Shown piece by piece: positions 7,761-15,788 of a stretch of 64,000 bases of DNA (within the stretch, counting starts at the first letter, position 1; each line of letters opens with the position of its first letter). The DNA comes from Ensifer sp. LCM 4579. Its GTDB lineage: Bacteria > Pseudomonadota > Alphaproteobacteria > Rhizobiales > Rhizobiaceae. The notes under the pieces are model-generated. The model ran no database searches. It was given only the letters and a program-made list of their open reading frames with translations, and had not been told where the DNA came from. The stretch lies in contig NZ_MDDV01000019.1 in NCBI RefSeq assembly GCF_001854885.1, forward strand, positions 1-64,000, written 5' to 3'. The translations under genes were made by a program, and so were the position numbers.

Positions 7761-8897
7761 ATGACGATTGCGACGAGAAGAGATTACAGCCTGCTTGGCC
7801 GCAACGCCCAGGCGGCGGTCGAGAGCGGCCTTGCCGCGGCGGAGTGGTACCACACCGAAATCCCCCGCAAGCAGATGAAGGAGCTGATGAAGCGCGAGGA
7901 CGGCCCGGCCATCCGCGACACGGTCATCTGGCTCGGCAGCATGGTGGTCTTCGGCGGCCTCGGCATCGCCTTTTGGGGCAGCTGGTTAGCGGTTCCGTTC
8001 TTCCTCGCCTACGGCGTGCTCTACGGCTCGGCATCCGATAGCCGCTGGCATGAATGCGGCCACGGCACCGCCTTCAAGACGATGTGGATGAACGACGTCG
8101 TCTACCAGATCGCCTGCTTCATGATCATGCGCAATCCGGTGACCTGGCGCTGGAGCCACACCCGCCACCACACGGATACGGTGATCGTCGGCCGCGACCC
8201 GGAAATCGCGGTCATGCGGCCGCCGGATCTCGCCCGCCTGATCCTCAATTTCTTCGGCATTGTCGACGTCTGGCACGCGCTCGTCGACATGCTGCGCAAT
8301 GCCTTCGGGGTGATCGGCGCCGAGGAAAAGACCTTCATCCCGGAAATGGAGCGGTCCAAGGCGATCCTGGTCGCCCGCATCTGGCTTCTGATCTATCTCG
8401 CGACGATCGGGTTTGCCGCCTATCTCGGCTCGATCCTGCCCCTGATGCTGATCGGGCTGCCGCGTCTCTACGGCGCCTGGCATCATGTGCTGACCGGGCT
8501 CCTGCAGCATGGCGGCCTTGCCGACAACGTCATCGATCACCGGCTGAACAGCCGCACCGTCTATATGAACCCGGTGAGCCGCTTCATCTACTGGAACATG
8601 AACTACCATGTCGAGCATCACATGTTCCCGATGGTGCCCTATCACGCGCTGCCGAAGCTGCACGCGATAATCAGGCACGACCTGCCCGCGCCGAACCCGT
8701 CGATCCTTCACGGCTACCGCGAAATGATCCCGGCCTTCCTCCGGCAATTGCGCAACGAGGACTACTTCCTGAAGCGCGAACTGCCGCCGACGGCGAAGCC
8801 CTATCGCGAAGAGTTCCACGGCGGCCGGGCCGCAGAGGCTGCCGTGGGAGGCGAGCCGGCAATCACAACAACCACATTGGAATGGAGAAAACCATGA
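7761..8897 (+). CDS. MocD-like membrane di-iron hydroxylase (fatty acid desaturase superfamily)
   Basis: A 378-residue integral membrane di-iron enzyme. The three histidine boxes are present: HECGH (about residue 98), SHTRHH (about 132-137) and NYHVEHHMF (about 278). Hydrophobic segments flank them. With the Rieske ferredoxin and reductase encoded next, it should be the oxygenase of a three-part monooxygenase, as proposed for MocDEF in rhizopine (3-O-methyl-scyllo-inosamine) catabolism. GGGAGG precedes the ATG. Its stop overlaps the ferredoxin start (ATGA). The substrate is not known. An O- or N-methyl compound is suggested by the one-carbon genes downstream. Confidence 0.8.
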   Translation: MTIATRRDYSLLGRNAQAAVESGLAAAEWYHTEIPRKQMKELMKREDGPAIRDTVIWLGSMVVFGGLGIAFWGSWLAVPFFLAYGVLYGSASDSRWHECGHGTAFKTMWMNDVVYQIACFMIMRNPVTWRWSHTRHHTDTVIVGRDPEIAVMRPPDLARLILNFFGIVDVWHALVDMLRNAFGVIGAEEKTFIPEMERSKAILVARIWLLIYLATIGFAAYLGSILPLMLIGLPRLYGAWHHVLTGLLQHGGLADNVIDHRLNSRTVYMNPVSRFIYWNMNYHVEHHMFPMVPYHALPKLHAIIRHDLPAPNPSILHGYREMIPAFLRQLRNEDYFLKRELPPTAKPYREEFHGGRAAEAAVGGEPAITTTTLEWRKP

Positions 8898-9211
8898 GCT
8901 CGAACTGGATCGAGGTCTGCGCGGCCGATGAGATTGACGAGGAGGACGTCATCCGTTTCGATCACGAGGGCCGCACCTTCGCAGTCTATCGCAGCCCAGA
9001 GGACGAATATTTCGCGACGGACGGGCTCTGCACCCATGAGCAGATCCACCTCGCCGACGGGCTGGTGATGGACGACATCATCGAATGTCCCAAGCACAAC
9101 GGCCGCTTCAACTACAAGACCGGCCAGGCCAGGGGCGCACCGGTCTGCGTCAATCTCAGGACCTATCCGGTGAAGGTCGAAGATGGCGCCGTGTTCATCG
9201 CGATTTCCTGA
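8894..9211 (+). CDS. MocE-like Rieske [2Fe-2S] ferredoxin
   Basis: A 105-residue protein of the Rieske family. The cluster ligands are CTHEQIHL (Cys and His of the first motif, about residues 43-45) and CPKHNGRF (second Cys and His, about 62-65). It carries electrons from the reductase (9453-10679) to the di-iron hydroxylase encoded immediately upstream. The ATG overlaps the stop of that gene, so the two are translationally coupled. Confidence 0.88.
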   Translation: MSSNWIEVCAADEIDEEDVIRFDHEGRTFAVYRSPEDEYFATDGLCTHEQIHLADGLVMDDIIECPKHNGRFNYKTGQARGAPVCVNLRTYPVKVEDGAVFIAIS

Positions 9212-9230
9212 AGCCTCTCTCCCTGCGAAG

Positions 9231-9385
9231 ACCCCTCCCCAACCCCTCCCCACAAGGGGGAGGGGCTGCATGGCGGCACCGCCTTGCCCCTTCCACCGGG
9301 TCCACATGTGATGGGACAAAGCCAGTGTTGCGGAGGGCGCGGCAACGTCGCCCCTCCCCCTTGTGGGGAGGGGTTGGGGAGGGGT
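9231..9385. repeat. Perfect 35-bp inverted repeat element within the moc-like operon
   Basis: The arms 9231-9265 and 9351-9385 are exact reverse complements (35 of 35 by eye), separated by 85 bp. Each arm is itself partly palindromic (CCCCTCCCC...GGGGGAGGGG). This is the form of the mosaic palindromic elements scattered through Rhizobiales genomes. It lies between the ferredoxin and reductase genes and could reduce expression of the downstream genes. Confidence 0.75.
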
Positions 9386-9452
9386 CTCGTCCATCGCTTC
9401 TTTCGCCGAAGCGCGATGCGCGGATTCAAAGGTCCTGTAAGGAGAGGAGAGC

Positions 9453-10679
9453 ATGATGCATATCGTGATCGTCGGCGCCGGCGAATGCGGCGCGAGGGCG
9501 GCCTTTGCGCTGCGGGAAAAGGGCTTTGCCGGGAAGATTACGCTGATCGGCGCCGAGCCGCATCTTCCCTATGAGCGGCCGCCGCTTTCCAAGGATGGCT
9601 TGATCGGTGCCGAGCCGCCGAAATATGTGGCCGATGCCAGGCGTTACGCGGAGGCCGGCATTTCCGTCAAGGCGGACGCGCGGGTCGAGAGCATCGAGCG
9701 GGAGCGCAAGTCCGTTGTCCTCGCGGGCGGCGAGGCGATCCGCTACGACCGGCTGCTGCTTGCCACCGGTGCCCGGCCGCGGGTCTTCCCGGGCATGCCG
9801 GAAGGTGCCGGCCGCATCCGGATGCTGCGGACGCACGAGGATGCGCTTTCGATCCGTCCATATCTGGCGCCCGGCCGCAGGCTCGCCGTCATCGGCGGCG
9901 GCTTCATCGGCCTGGAGCTCGCCGCGACGGCGCGCAAGCTCGGCGCCGAGGTGGTGCTCGTCGAGGGCCTGCCGCGTGTCCTCTCGCGCGGCGTACCGGA
10001 AGAGATTGCAGCGCTCGTCGCAGAGCGGCACCGACGGCAAGGGGTCGAGATCCTCTGCGGCGCCCGGATCGCCGCGCTCGAGGAGGATCGCGCGGGCGCG
10101 CGTGTGCGGCTTGCCGACGGCGGCGTCATTGCGGCCGATCTCGTGGTCGTCGGCATCGGCGCGGTGCCGAATGTCGAGCTTGCCGAGGGCGCGGGGCTGG
10201 CGATCGAAAACGGCATCGCCGTCGACGAGACGCTGCGCACATCCGATCCCGACATTTTCGCCGCCGGCGACTGCTGCTCCTTCCCGCTCGCGCACTACGA
10301 CGGGCGGCGCGTGCGGCTCGAGGCCTGGCGCAATGCGCAGGAGCAGGGAACGCTCGCCGCCGCCAATCTGATGGGCGGGGCCGAAAGGATCGCGAGCGTG
10401 CCCTGGTTCTGGTCGGACCAGTACGAGCTGACGCTGCAGATCGCCGGCCTTGCCGACGGCGCCGCAACGGCCATCCGCCGCGACATGGAGGAGGGGGCCT
10501 TCATCCTCTTCCACCTCGACGCCCAGGGACGCCTGATCGCCGCAAGCGGCATCGGCCCCGGCAACACGGTCGCCCGCGACATCCGCCTCGCGGAAATGCT
10601 GATCGCCGCCGGTGCAATGCCGGACCCGGCAGCGCTCGCCTCGCCGGACACCAAGCTCAAGAAGCTGCTGGCGGCTTGA
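9453..10679 (+). CDS. MocF-like ferredoxin reductase (FAD/NAD(P)H)
   Basis: A 408-residue flavoprotein of the rubredoxin/ferredoxin reductase family. The FAD-binding motif VGAGECG is at about residues 7-13, the NAD(P)H motif IGGGFIG at about 149-155, and the second FAD motif SDPDIFAAGD at about 263-272. The C-terminal reductase domain starts near WFWSDQYEL. It passes electrons from NAD(P)H to the Rieske protein. AAGGAGAGGAGA precedes a double ATG (9453, 9456). A large inverted repeat separates it from the ferredoxin gene. Confidence 0.87.
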   Translation: MMHIVIVGAGECGARAAFALREKGFAGKITLIGAEPHLPYERPPLSKDGLIGAEPPKYVADARRYAEAGISVKADARVESIERERKSVVLAGGEAIRYDRLLLATGARPRVFPGMPEGAGRIRMLRTHEDALSIRPYLAPGRRLAVIGGGFIGLELAATARKLGAEVVLVEGLPRVLSRGVPEEIAALVAERHRRQGVEILCGARIAALEEDRAGARVRLADGGVIAADLVVVGIGAVPNVELAEGAGLAIENGIAVDETLRTSDPDIFAAGDCCSFPLAHYDGRRVRLEAWRNAQEQGTLAAANLMGGAERIASVPWFWSDQYELTLQIAGLADGAATAIRRDMEEGAFILFHLDAQGRLIAASGIGPGNTVARDIRLAEMLIAAGAMPDPAALASPDTKLKKLLAA

Positions 10680-10778
10680 GGGTGTGCGTTTGGCAATACC
10701 CGCGCGCTCCCTCCCAACATTCAATACGGCCCAAAGCTCGCTCTTTCCCGACCATTCCCGATTTTCCAGGAGACCTTC

Positions 10779-11570
10779 ATGAAACACCGCCGCCCGACCG
10801 TAGCCGATCTGTTGTCGATGAAAGGAGAGAGGCAGCTCACCATGCTGCGCGTCGTGACCCTGGAGGAAGCGGAGGCCGCCGAGGCGGCGGGGATCGATCT
10901 CGTTTCGGTGCCGCCGGCGTTGCTCGGGCCGGAATTCCGCGAGGCGGCCCCTTCCGTCTTCGCCTTTCCCGGGCTCGAATATGGCGACTACGTCACGGCC
11001 GAGGAGTATATGCGCGCCGCCTTCAAGGCGATGCGCGCCGGCGGCGATGCCGTCTATTGCGCGGCCGGTCTGTCCACCGTGCGGCGGCTCAGTGAGGAGG
11101 GCATTGCGGTCTGCGGCCATGTCGGGCTGATTCCCTCGAAGGCGACCTGGACCGGCGGCTTCCGCGCCGTCGGCAAGACCGCCGCAAGCGCGCTGGAGAT
11201 CTGGCGGCAGGTCAAGGCATTGGAAGAGGCCGGCGCCTTTGCGGCCGAGATCGAGGTCGTACCCGGCGAGGTGGCGGCGGCGATCTCGAAACGCACGTCG
11301 CTGCTGATGCTTTCCATGGGCGCCGGCAGCGGCTGCGATGCGCAATATCTCTTCGCGGACGACGTGCTCGGGCAGAATCGCGGCCACACCCCGCGCCATG
11401 CCAAGGTCTACCGCAACTTTGCCGCCGAATTCGATCGGCTGCAGCAGGAGCGGATTGCCGCCTTCCGCGAATATGCCGAGGACGTGCGCTCCGGCGCCTA
11501 TCCGGATAAGGCGCACAGGGTCGCCATCGCGCCCGAGGAGCTGGAGGTCTTCCTGGCGACGATCGCGTGA
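10779..11570 (+). CDS. PanB-like (ketopantoate hydroxymethyltransferase family) protein with lost metal ligands
   Basis: A 263-residue TIM-barrel protein. The PanB motifs GHVGLIP (His136 region of E. coli PanB), VKALEEAGAF and EVVPGEVA (the Glu181 region) are clear. By eye alignment with E. coli PanB, however, the Mg-binding Asp45 (GDSLGM; here VSVPP), Asp84 (ADLPF; here FPGLEYG) and Lys112/Glu114 (VKIEG; here VYCAAG) are all replaced. It is therefore unlikely to be a normal pantothenate enzyme that transfers a hydroxymethyl group from methylene-tetrahydrofolate. Its place between an oxygenase set and purU suggests work on a C1 unit or on the demethylated product. CAGGAGA precedes the ATG. 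Confidence 0.75.
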   Translation: MKHRRPTVADLLSMKGERQLTMLRVVTLEEAEAAEAAGIDLVSVPPALLGPEFREAAPSVFAFPGLEYGDYVTAEEYMRAAFKAMRAGGDAVYCAAGLSTVRRLSEEGIAVCGHVGLIPSKATWTGGFRAVGKTAASALEIWRQVKALEEAGAFAAEIEVVPGEVAAAISKRTSLLMLSMGAGSGCDAQYLFADDVLGQNRGHTPRHAKVYRNFAAEFDRLQQERIAAFREYAEDVRSGAYPDKAHRVAIAPEELEVFLATIA

Positions 11571-11775
11571 CCGGCATGTCGCTTTTGGCGCATCTGGTGA
11601 TATGCACGGCGCTTTGGGAGCGGACAGCTTCCTCAGGAAGGTGTTAAGCCTGAGCCCTCGTGAGTCTGGCAAGACGCACAAAAATTGCTGCATGTCTTTG
11701 TCCTTGATCGACGTCGGTCCGGAATGACATGCGGGGGGCCTGCGGGTCGGAAAGAAGAGACGAGTAAGGACAGCC

Positions 11776-12660
11776 ATGAACACTTATGTACTGACGGTAA
11801 CCTGCAAATCGACGCGCGGCATCGTCGCCGCCATTTCCGGCTATCTGGCCGAACAGGGCTGCAACATCATCGACAGCTCCCAGTTCGACGACCTCGAAAC
11901 CGGGCTTTTCTTCATGCGCGTCTCCTTCATCTCGGAGGAGGGGATCAACCGCGCGGCGCTCGAGGAAGGGCTGAAGCCGGTCGCCGGCAAGTTCGGCATG
12001 GAGATCTCGCTGCACGACCAGGAGGAGCGGATGAAGGTGCTCCTGATGGTCTCGCGCTTTGGCCATTGCCTGAACGACCTGCTCTATCGCTGGAAGATCG
12101 GCGCGCTGCCGATCGACATCGTCGGCGTCGTCTCGAACCACTTCGACTACCAGAAGGTCGTCGTCAACCACGACATCCCCTTCCACTGCATCAAGGTGAC
12201 GAAGGAGAACAAGCCGAAGGCCGAAGCGCAGCTGATCGAGATCGTCGAGCAGACCGGCGCCGAGCTGATCGTACTCGCCCGCTACATGCAGGTGCTGTCG
12301 GACGCGCTGTGCAAGAAGATGTCGGGCAAGATCATCAACATCCACCACTCCTTCCTGCCGTCGTTCAAGGGCGCCAACCCCTACAAGCAGGCCTATGAGC
12401 GCGGCGTCAAGCTGATCGGCGCGACGGCGCACTACGTTACCGCCGACCTCGACGAGGGCCCGATCATCGAGCAGGACATCGCCCGCATCACCCATGCGCA
12501 GTCGGCCGAGGACTATGTCTCGATCGGCCGCGACGTCGAGAGCCAGGTGCTGGCCCGCGCCATTCACGCCCATATCCATCACCGCACCTTCATCAACGGC
12601 AACCGCGTCGTCGTCTTCCCGCCGAGCCCGGGCTCCTACGCGTCGGAACGGATGGGCTGA
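11776..12660 (+). CDS. purU: Formyltetrahydrofolate deformylase
   Basis: A 294-residue PurU: an N-terminal ACT domain (MNTYVLTVTCKSTRGIVA onward, about residues 1-80) and a C-terminal formyltransferase-like hydrolase domain with NIHHSFLPSF (catalytic His) and DLDEGPIIEQD (catalytic Asp). It hydrolyses 10-formyl-tetrahydrofolate to formate and tetrahydrofolate in the cytosol. AAGGACAG precedes the ATG. Located at the end of the oxygenase cluster, it would release formate and regenerate tetrahydrofolate when methyl groups are oxidised, rather than serve purine synthesis. Confidence 0.93.
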   Translation: MNTYVLTVTCKSTRGIVAAISGYLAEQGCNIIDSSQFDDLETGLFFMRVSFISEEGINRAALEEGLKPVAGKFGMEISLHDQEERMKVLLMVSRFGHCLNDLLYRWKIGALPIDIVGVVSNHFDYQKVVVNHDIPFHCIKVTKENKPKAEAQLIEIVEQTGAELIVLARYMQVLSDALCKKMSGKIINIHHSFLPSFKGANPYKQAYERGVKLIGATAHYVTADLDEGPIIEQDIARITHAQSAEDYVSIGRDVESQVLARAIHAHIHHRTFINGNRVVVFPPSPGSYASERMG

Positions 12661-12708
12661 GGCGCCGCGCGCCCTTCAGGGTGCGATGCGCAGATTTAGC
12701 GACTTGCA

Positions 12709-12732
12709 GCGCGCGTCCGATAAGACGCGCGC
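12709..12732. repeat. Perfect 9-bp stem, 6-base loop
   Basis: GCGCGCGTC (12709-12717) pairs perfectly with GACGCGCGC (12724-12732). It lies 49 bp after purU but lacks a T-run, so it is a weak terminator candidate. A similar sequence (TCTGATAAGACGCGCGGCGC) recurs near 24893. Confidence 0.55.
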
Positions 12733-12767
12733 CGCAACGTTGCGTTCCGCCGGTTTATCGCCCATCG

Positions 12768-12830
12768 GTCGCTGTCCAAACCACCGCGCGGCTGGACGAC
12801 GTTCTGGAAAATCTCAGCTGAGATGCCGTG
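12768..12830 (+). pseudogene. Fragment of a GXWXG/DUF4334 gene
   Basis: Positions 12791-12820 match 13367-13396 of the intact gene downstream in 27 of 30 bases, with weaker similarity just upstream. The in-frame equivalent of the Trp codon has become a stop (CAGCTGA). It looks like the remnant of a duplicated copy. Confidence 0.5.
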
Positions 12831-12943
12831 CCTTTGGGGGTGCACGAAGCACGATGCGCGGACTTGCAGGGCACGACATCAGCTTACTGCTGCGGCCTGC
12901 TGCTGCGTCGCCGGTAGCGGTGCGGCAGGGCTCCTCCACTCCG

Positions 12944-13055
12944 TCATTCCTGTGCCTGTCACAGGAATCCAGCCAGCCCAAGTCCTTGGGCTGAAAAGGC
13001 TCTTCCGCTCCGCAGACGCGGCGCTGCTGGATCCCTGTGACAAGCACAGGGATGA
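12944..13055. repeat. 112-bp palindromic intergenic element (RIME-like)
   Basis: The end arms 12944-12973 and 13026-13055 are 30-base inverted repeats with three mismatches. An internal palindrome CAGCCCAAG-TC-CTTGGGCTG lies at 12974-12993. The size and two-palindrome layout resemble the RIME class described in rhizobia. Identity with that family was not tested. Confidence 0.65.
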
Positions 13056-13241
13056 GGCGAAAAAGGCATCCGCCGAACCAGATTCGTACCGTCGCTGACG
13101 CGCCCTGCGACGCCGGAATCTGCCAGCCGCGGCCCAGTCCATGCAACCGCGGCCAAGGCGGACAATGGCCGCCGGCGCTCTATATCTGCCGAACGGCGGA
13201 ATCTCCGCCCAAGGTTGATCTTTCGCAAGGGCAGGCCCGCC

Positions 13242-13784
13242 ATGAGAGAACGACTGACCTTCCCGTCCGAAAATGCCGCCTTCGCCTTTTTCGACGGGCT
13301 GCAGCCGGTGTCCGTCGAGGACCTGGTCGGGCTATGGAAGGGAAGCGGTGTCGCCACCGGGCACCCGCTGGACGGCGTTCTCGAAAATCTCGGCTGGTAC
13401 GGCAAGCGCTTCCGCACCGACAGGCGCGCCGATGCGCTGTTGTTCCGCGTCGCGGACGACCGGCTCCTGCCGATCGATCCGGCGCCCATCCCGCTGGGGC
13501 TCGCCCTTCGCTTCCACCGTTTCGCGCGCACCGAGGCCGCAAGAAACCTGTTCTCGCATCTGGCGCGGCACCTCAGGGCGAAGGGCCCGGTCGCGTCCCT
13601 GCGGGCGATGCCCTTCCGCGGGGCCATGAGCGCCGCGATGGCCTATGACAGGAAACCCATCACCGATCATTTCCGCAGGATCGATCGCCATCGGCTGCTG
13701 GGGGTGATGCAGATGGAAGGGGACGACCGGCACTATTTCTTCGAGCTCCAGCGCGTGACGGAGGGGACCGCGGAGGCGAGATGA
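13242..13784 (+). CDS. GXWXG / DUF4334 domain protein
   Basis: A 180-residue protein with the namesake motif GLWKG near residue 26, preceded by FAFFDGLQPVSVEDL and followed by GHPLDGVLENLGWYGKRF. The C-terminal DUF4334 part includes the end ITDHFRRIDRHRLLGVMQ and DDRHYFFELQRV. No biochemical role is established to my knowledge. The ATG at 13242 is preferred, with AAGGGCAGG upstream. Two decayed partial copies occur in this window, at 12768-12830 and 24721-24865, pointing to past duplication or recombination around this gene. Confidence 0.75.
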   Translation: MRERLTFPSENAAFAFFDGLQPVSVEDLVGLWKGSGVATGHPLDGVLENLGWYGKRFRTDRRADALLFRVADDRLLPIDPAPIPLGLALRFHRFARTEAARNLFSHLARHLRAKGPVASLRAMPFRGAMSAAMAYDRKPITDHFRRIDRHRLLGVMQMEGDDRHYFFELQRVTEGTAEAR

Positions 13785-13849
13785 GACGGATGCCGCCTGA
13801 CGAGATGTTAGCGCGCCACTTGAGCCGGTGATCTCACCGAAAGGACGAA

Positions 13850-14075
13850 AAGGTTTCGGCTCGCGCAGCGAGCGGAAATCCACGCCGCGCTTTTTCCAAG
13901 TCCTCGATCACGTCAAGCAAATGGCTGACCGATCAGGTCAAGCGGTCGAGGTGGATGACGACGAGGACATCGCCGGCGGCAAGGTCCTTGCAATCGGCCA
14001 ACGGGAGGAGCGCTGCCTGGCACTTTCGACACTGGTGCAGGGCGGCCAGGTGAGACGAATTGATGCCGCATGCCG
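13850..14075 (-). pseudogene. Serine recombinase (resolvase/invertase family) remnant
   Basis: On the reverse strand the segment AAGDVLVVIHLDRLT matches the conserved resolvase stretch (GDVLVVTRLDRLARS). It is followed by a TGA where Arg is expected, then SVSHLLDVIEDLEK in the same frame, and after a frameshift KRGVDFRSLREP, the next conserved resolvase segment. One stop and one frameshift therefore disable it. The N-terminal catalytic Ser region was not found. It marks an old mobile element beside the Xre/RES module. Confidence 0.6.
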
Positions 14076-14178
14076 GACGAGACGGAGAAGGCGGGTTGCC
14101 GGCAGCGCGCAAATGGGTCAGTCTTGTGCGATGCCTCATGTGCGACTATATTTCGCCTCAGGTGAACGGAGATAAGCA

Positions 14179-14610
14179 ATGCTGGCTTTTGAGAATGTTG
14201 CCGATGTCTTGGGTTTGCCGGCGAAGGAAGCGGCAGCGCGTTCTCCGCTCGGGCTGATCACGCGCATAGAGGGAGGGTTGCCCGTCGCGGCGTTGGAGCG
14301 CGTGGTCCACCTTTTGGCTCCAAATGACAGCCAGTTCAAGTATCGCTTGGTGCCGAAGGCGACCTATGAACGCCGAAAGGCGACGCTTCGGCTCTCACCG
14401 GACGAGGGGATGCGCGTCGCGCGTGTCGCCAGGGTGTGGAATCTGGCACTGGATGTTTGGCAAAGCGAGGAAGAGGCCCGTGATTTCCTGTTTCGGCCCC
14501 ACGCCATGCTCGAGGACAAACGTCCGATTGATGTGGTCATTCAGAGCGAGATCGGCGCCGAACTCGTCCTGGAAACCCTCGCTGGCCTGAAATACGGCAG
14601 CGCTGCGTGA
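14179..14610 (+). CDS. Xre/MbcA/ParS-type antitoxin
   Basis: A 143-residue antitoxin. The N-terminal part (ENVADVLGLPAKEA...LEGGLPVAALERVVHLL pattern) is the helix-turn-helix-like region, and the C-terminal MbcA/ParS toxin-binding domain holds ARVARVWNLALDVW followed by ARDFLFRPHAML. It would bind the RES toxin encoded next and autorepress the operon. GGAG lies about 10 bases before the ATG. The end overlaps the toxin's GTG start. Confidence 0.85.
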   Translation: MLAFENVADVLGLPAKEAAARSPLGLITRIEGGLPVAALERVVHLLAPNDSQFKYRLVPKATYERRKATLRLSPDEGMRVARVARVWNLALDVWQSEEEARDFLFRPHAMLEDKRPIDVVIQSEIGAELVLETLAGLKYGSAA

Positions 14611-15089
14611 GCGCCCAGTTACTCGATCGCACGCTGTCGGCATTTCGAATAGGCGACCCGAAAGGGACCTATCCCATCTTCAACGCAACCGGCTCAACCA
14701 TAGCCCCAGGGCGCTGGAACACGCCGGCAAGCCCAATCATCTACAGCAGCGAGCACTACTCAACGGCGGTACTCGAAAAGCTGGTGCATGGCAGCGGTCG
14801 ATTGCCGCCAAACCAGCACTACGTGGAAATCACAATACCGCGCGGCATGACCTATGAGGTCTTTTCGCCGCCGGGCCTCGCAGGCTGGGACACGATGCCG
14901 CCAACAGTGAGCAAGGGATTTGGCGAGCAATGGTGTCTCGAAAGGAGGAGCGTAATCTTGCTGGTCCCCAGTGTTGTCGCCCGACTCGACCGCAATATTC
15001 TGATAAATCCAGCTCATTCGGAGTTCCCTGAAATTCAGGTCAGCCTTCATCAGCCGGTTTACTGGGATCGTCGCCTCTTCGGACCGTAA
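14607..15089 (+). CDS. RES-domain toxin
   Basis: A 160-residue RES toxin. The family's Arg, Glu and Ser positions are visible in GRWNTPASPIIYSSEHYSTA (Arg), AVLEKLVH (Glu) and LLVPSVVAR (Ser). Characterised members degrade NAD+ as phosphorylases or hydrolases. The start is GTG at 14607, overlapping the antitoxin stop by four bases, so the pair is coupled. It appears intact. The pair is flanked by recombinase and transposase remnants, consistent with carriage on a mobile element. Confidence 0.87.
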   Translation: MSAQLLDRTLSAFRIGDPKGTYPIFNATGSTIAPGRWNTPASPIIYSSEHYSTAVLEKLVHGSGRLPPNQHYVEITIPRGMTYEVFSPPGLAGWDTMPPTVSKGFGEQWCLERRSVILLVPSVVARLDRNILINPAHSEFPEIQVSLHQPVYWDRRLFGP

Positions 15090-15219
15090 CTGCGCAGTGC
15101 GTCTTGCCTGCTCGGTTCAGGTCGGCCCTGTTTACGTGCAGCGCTTTTTAATAGCTCGCCGCCTGATCCCCAAACCCGGGGAGAAGACAGCAGACTTGCA
15201 ATGCGCTTGCCGCGGCTGG

Positions 15220-15580
15220 TTACTGGCTTTGACCGCCAGACTGAGTACACCCTTCAGCGATGGCGCGCCGAAAGCGCCAGTGAGGCCCTAGCCAGCGGGT
15301 GAGGATCGACCAGGAGGTCAGCCGTCGCCGCACCGTCCCCGGCGCCTGCGGACCATCGGCCCGGAGCAGACGCTCGGTACGCAACACGAGCTCAACGTCG
15401 GCCGGCATGCCGTGGGCCGGATCCTGACCCGATTGCTGCCCGGCGGCGAGCAGCCGGAAGCAACGGCGATCGGTGCGCAAGGCCGAGGCCATCACTTCGG
15501 CATCGCGGCTGTCGTCCTTGGCGCCGGCCAGGGTGAACCGGTTGACAGCGAGCAGCAATGGCACGGCTATCGCCATGTCG
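15220..15580 (-). pseudogene. IS110-family transposase remnant
   Basis: The reverse-strand frame carries PLLLAVNRFTLAGAKDDSRD followed by AEVMASALRTDRRCFRLL, the N-terminal DEDD-type pattern of IS110 transposases (VNP...AKDD..DA......LRTD..R...L). The rest is degenerate and there is no full-length transposase or clear ends. The remaining 15090-15788 region holds no other gene that I can support. Confidence 0.6.
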
Positions 15581-15664
15581 CCGGAACGCGCGAATGCCGG
15601 ATTGGCAGATCAAAGAGCTTGCCGGCGAAGTGGTGATTTTAGCGGCGTTGGCGACAGGTTCTCA

Positions 15665-15678
15665 TTGATCCGGCTCAA
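15665..15678. promoter_or_regulatory. FixK/FNR-like box upstream of uspA
   Basis: TTGAT-CCGG-CTCAA matches the FixK/FNR consensus TTGAT-N4-ATCAA in all but one base. It lies 111 bp before the uspA start. Confidence 0.5.
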
Positions 15679-15788
15679 TGCAATTTTCTTCAGATTCACT
15701 CAGTTTACGCATGTGTTTTGAAACAACTGACAAGAGTTCACGGTGGCGCGCTGCACGGGTCTGCGATTGCACGATCGAGGAGCGGAGC

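Larger units (their letters stand above)
12661..13241. other. Repeat-rich intergenic region
   Basis: No intact gene is seen. The stretch holds a GC-rich hairpin (12709-12732), a short decayed copy of part of the neighbouring GXWXG gene (12768-12830) and a 112-bp palindromic element (12944-13055). Confidence 0.6.

Noticed and set aside
9426-11783. A 785-codon minus-strand open frame opposite mocF and the PanB-like gene
   Set aside because: Antisense shadow. The plus-strand frames carry FAD/NAD motifs and PanB motifs with ribosome-binding sites.
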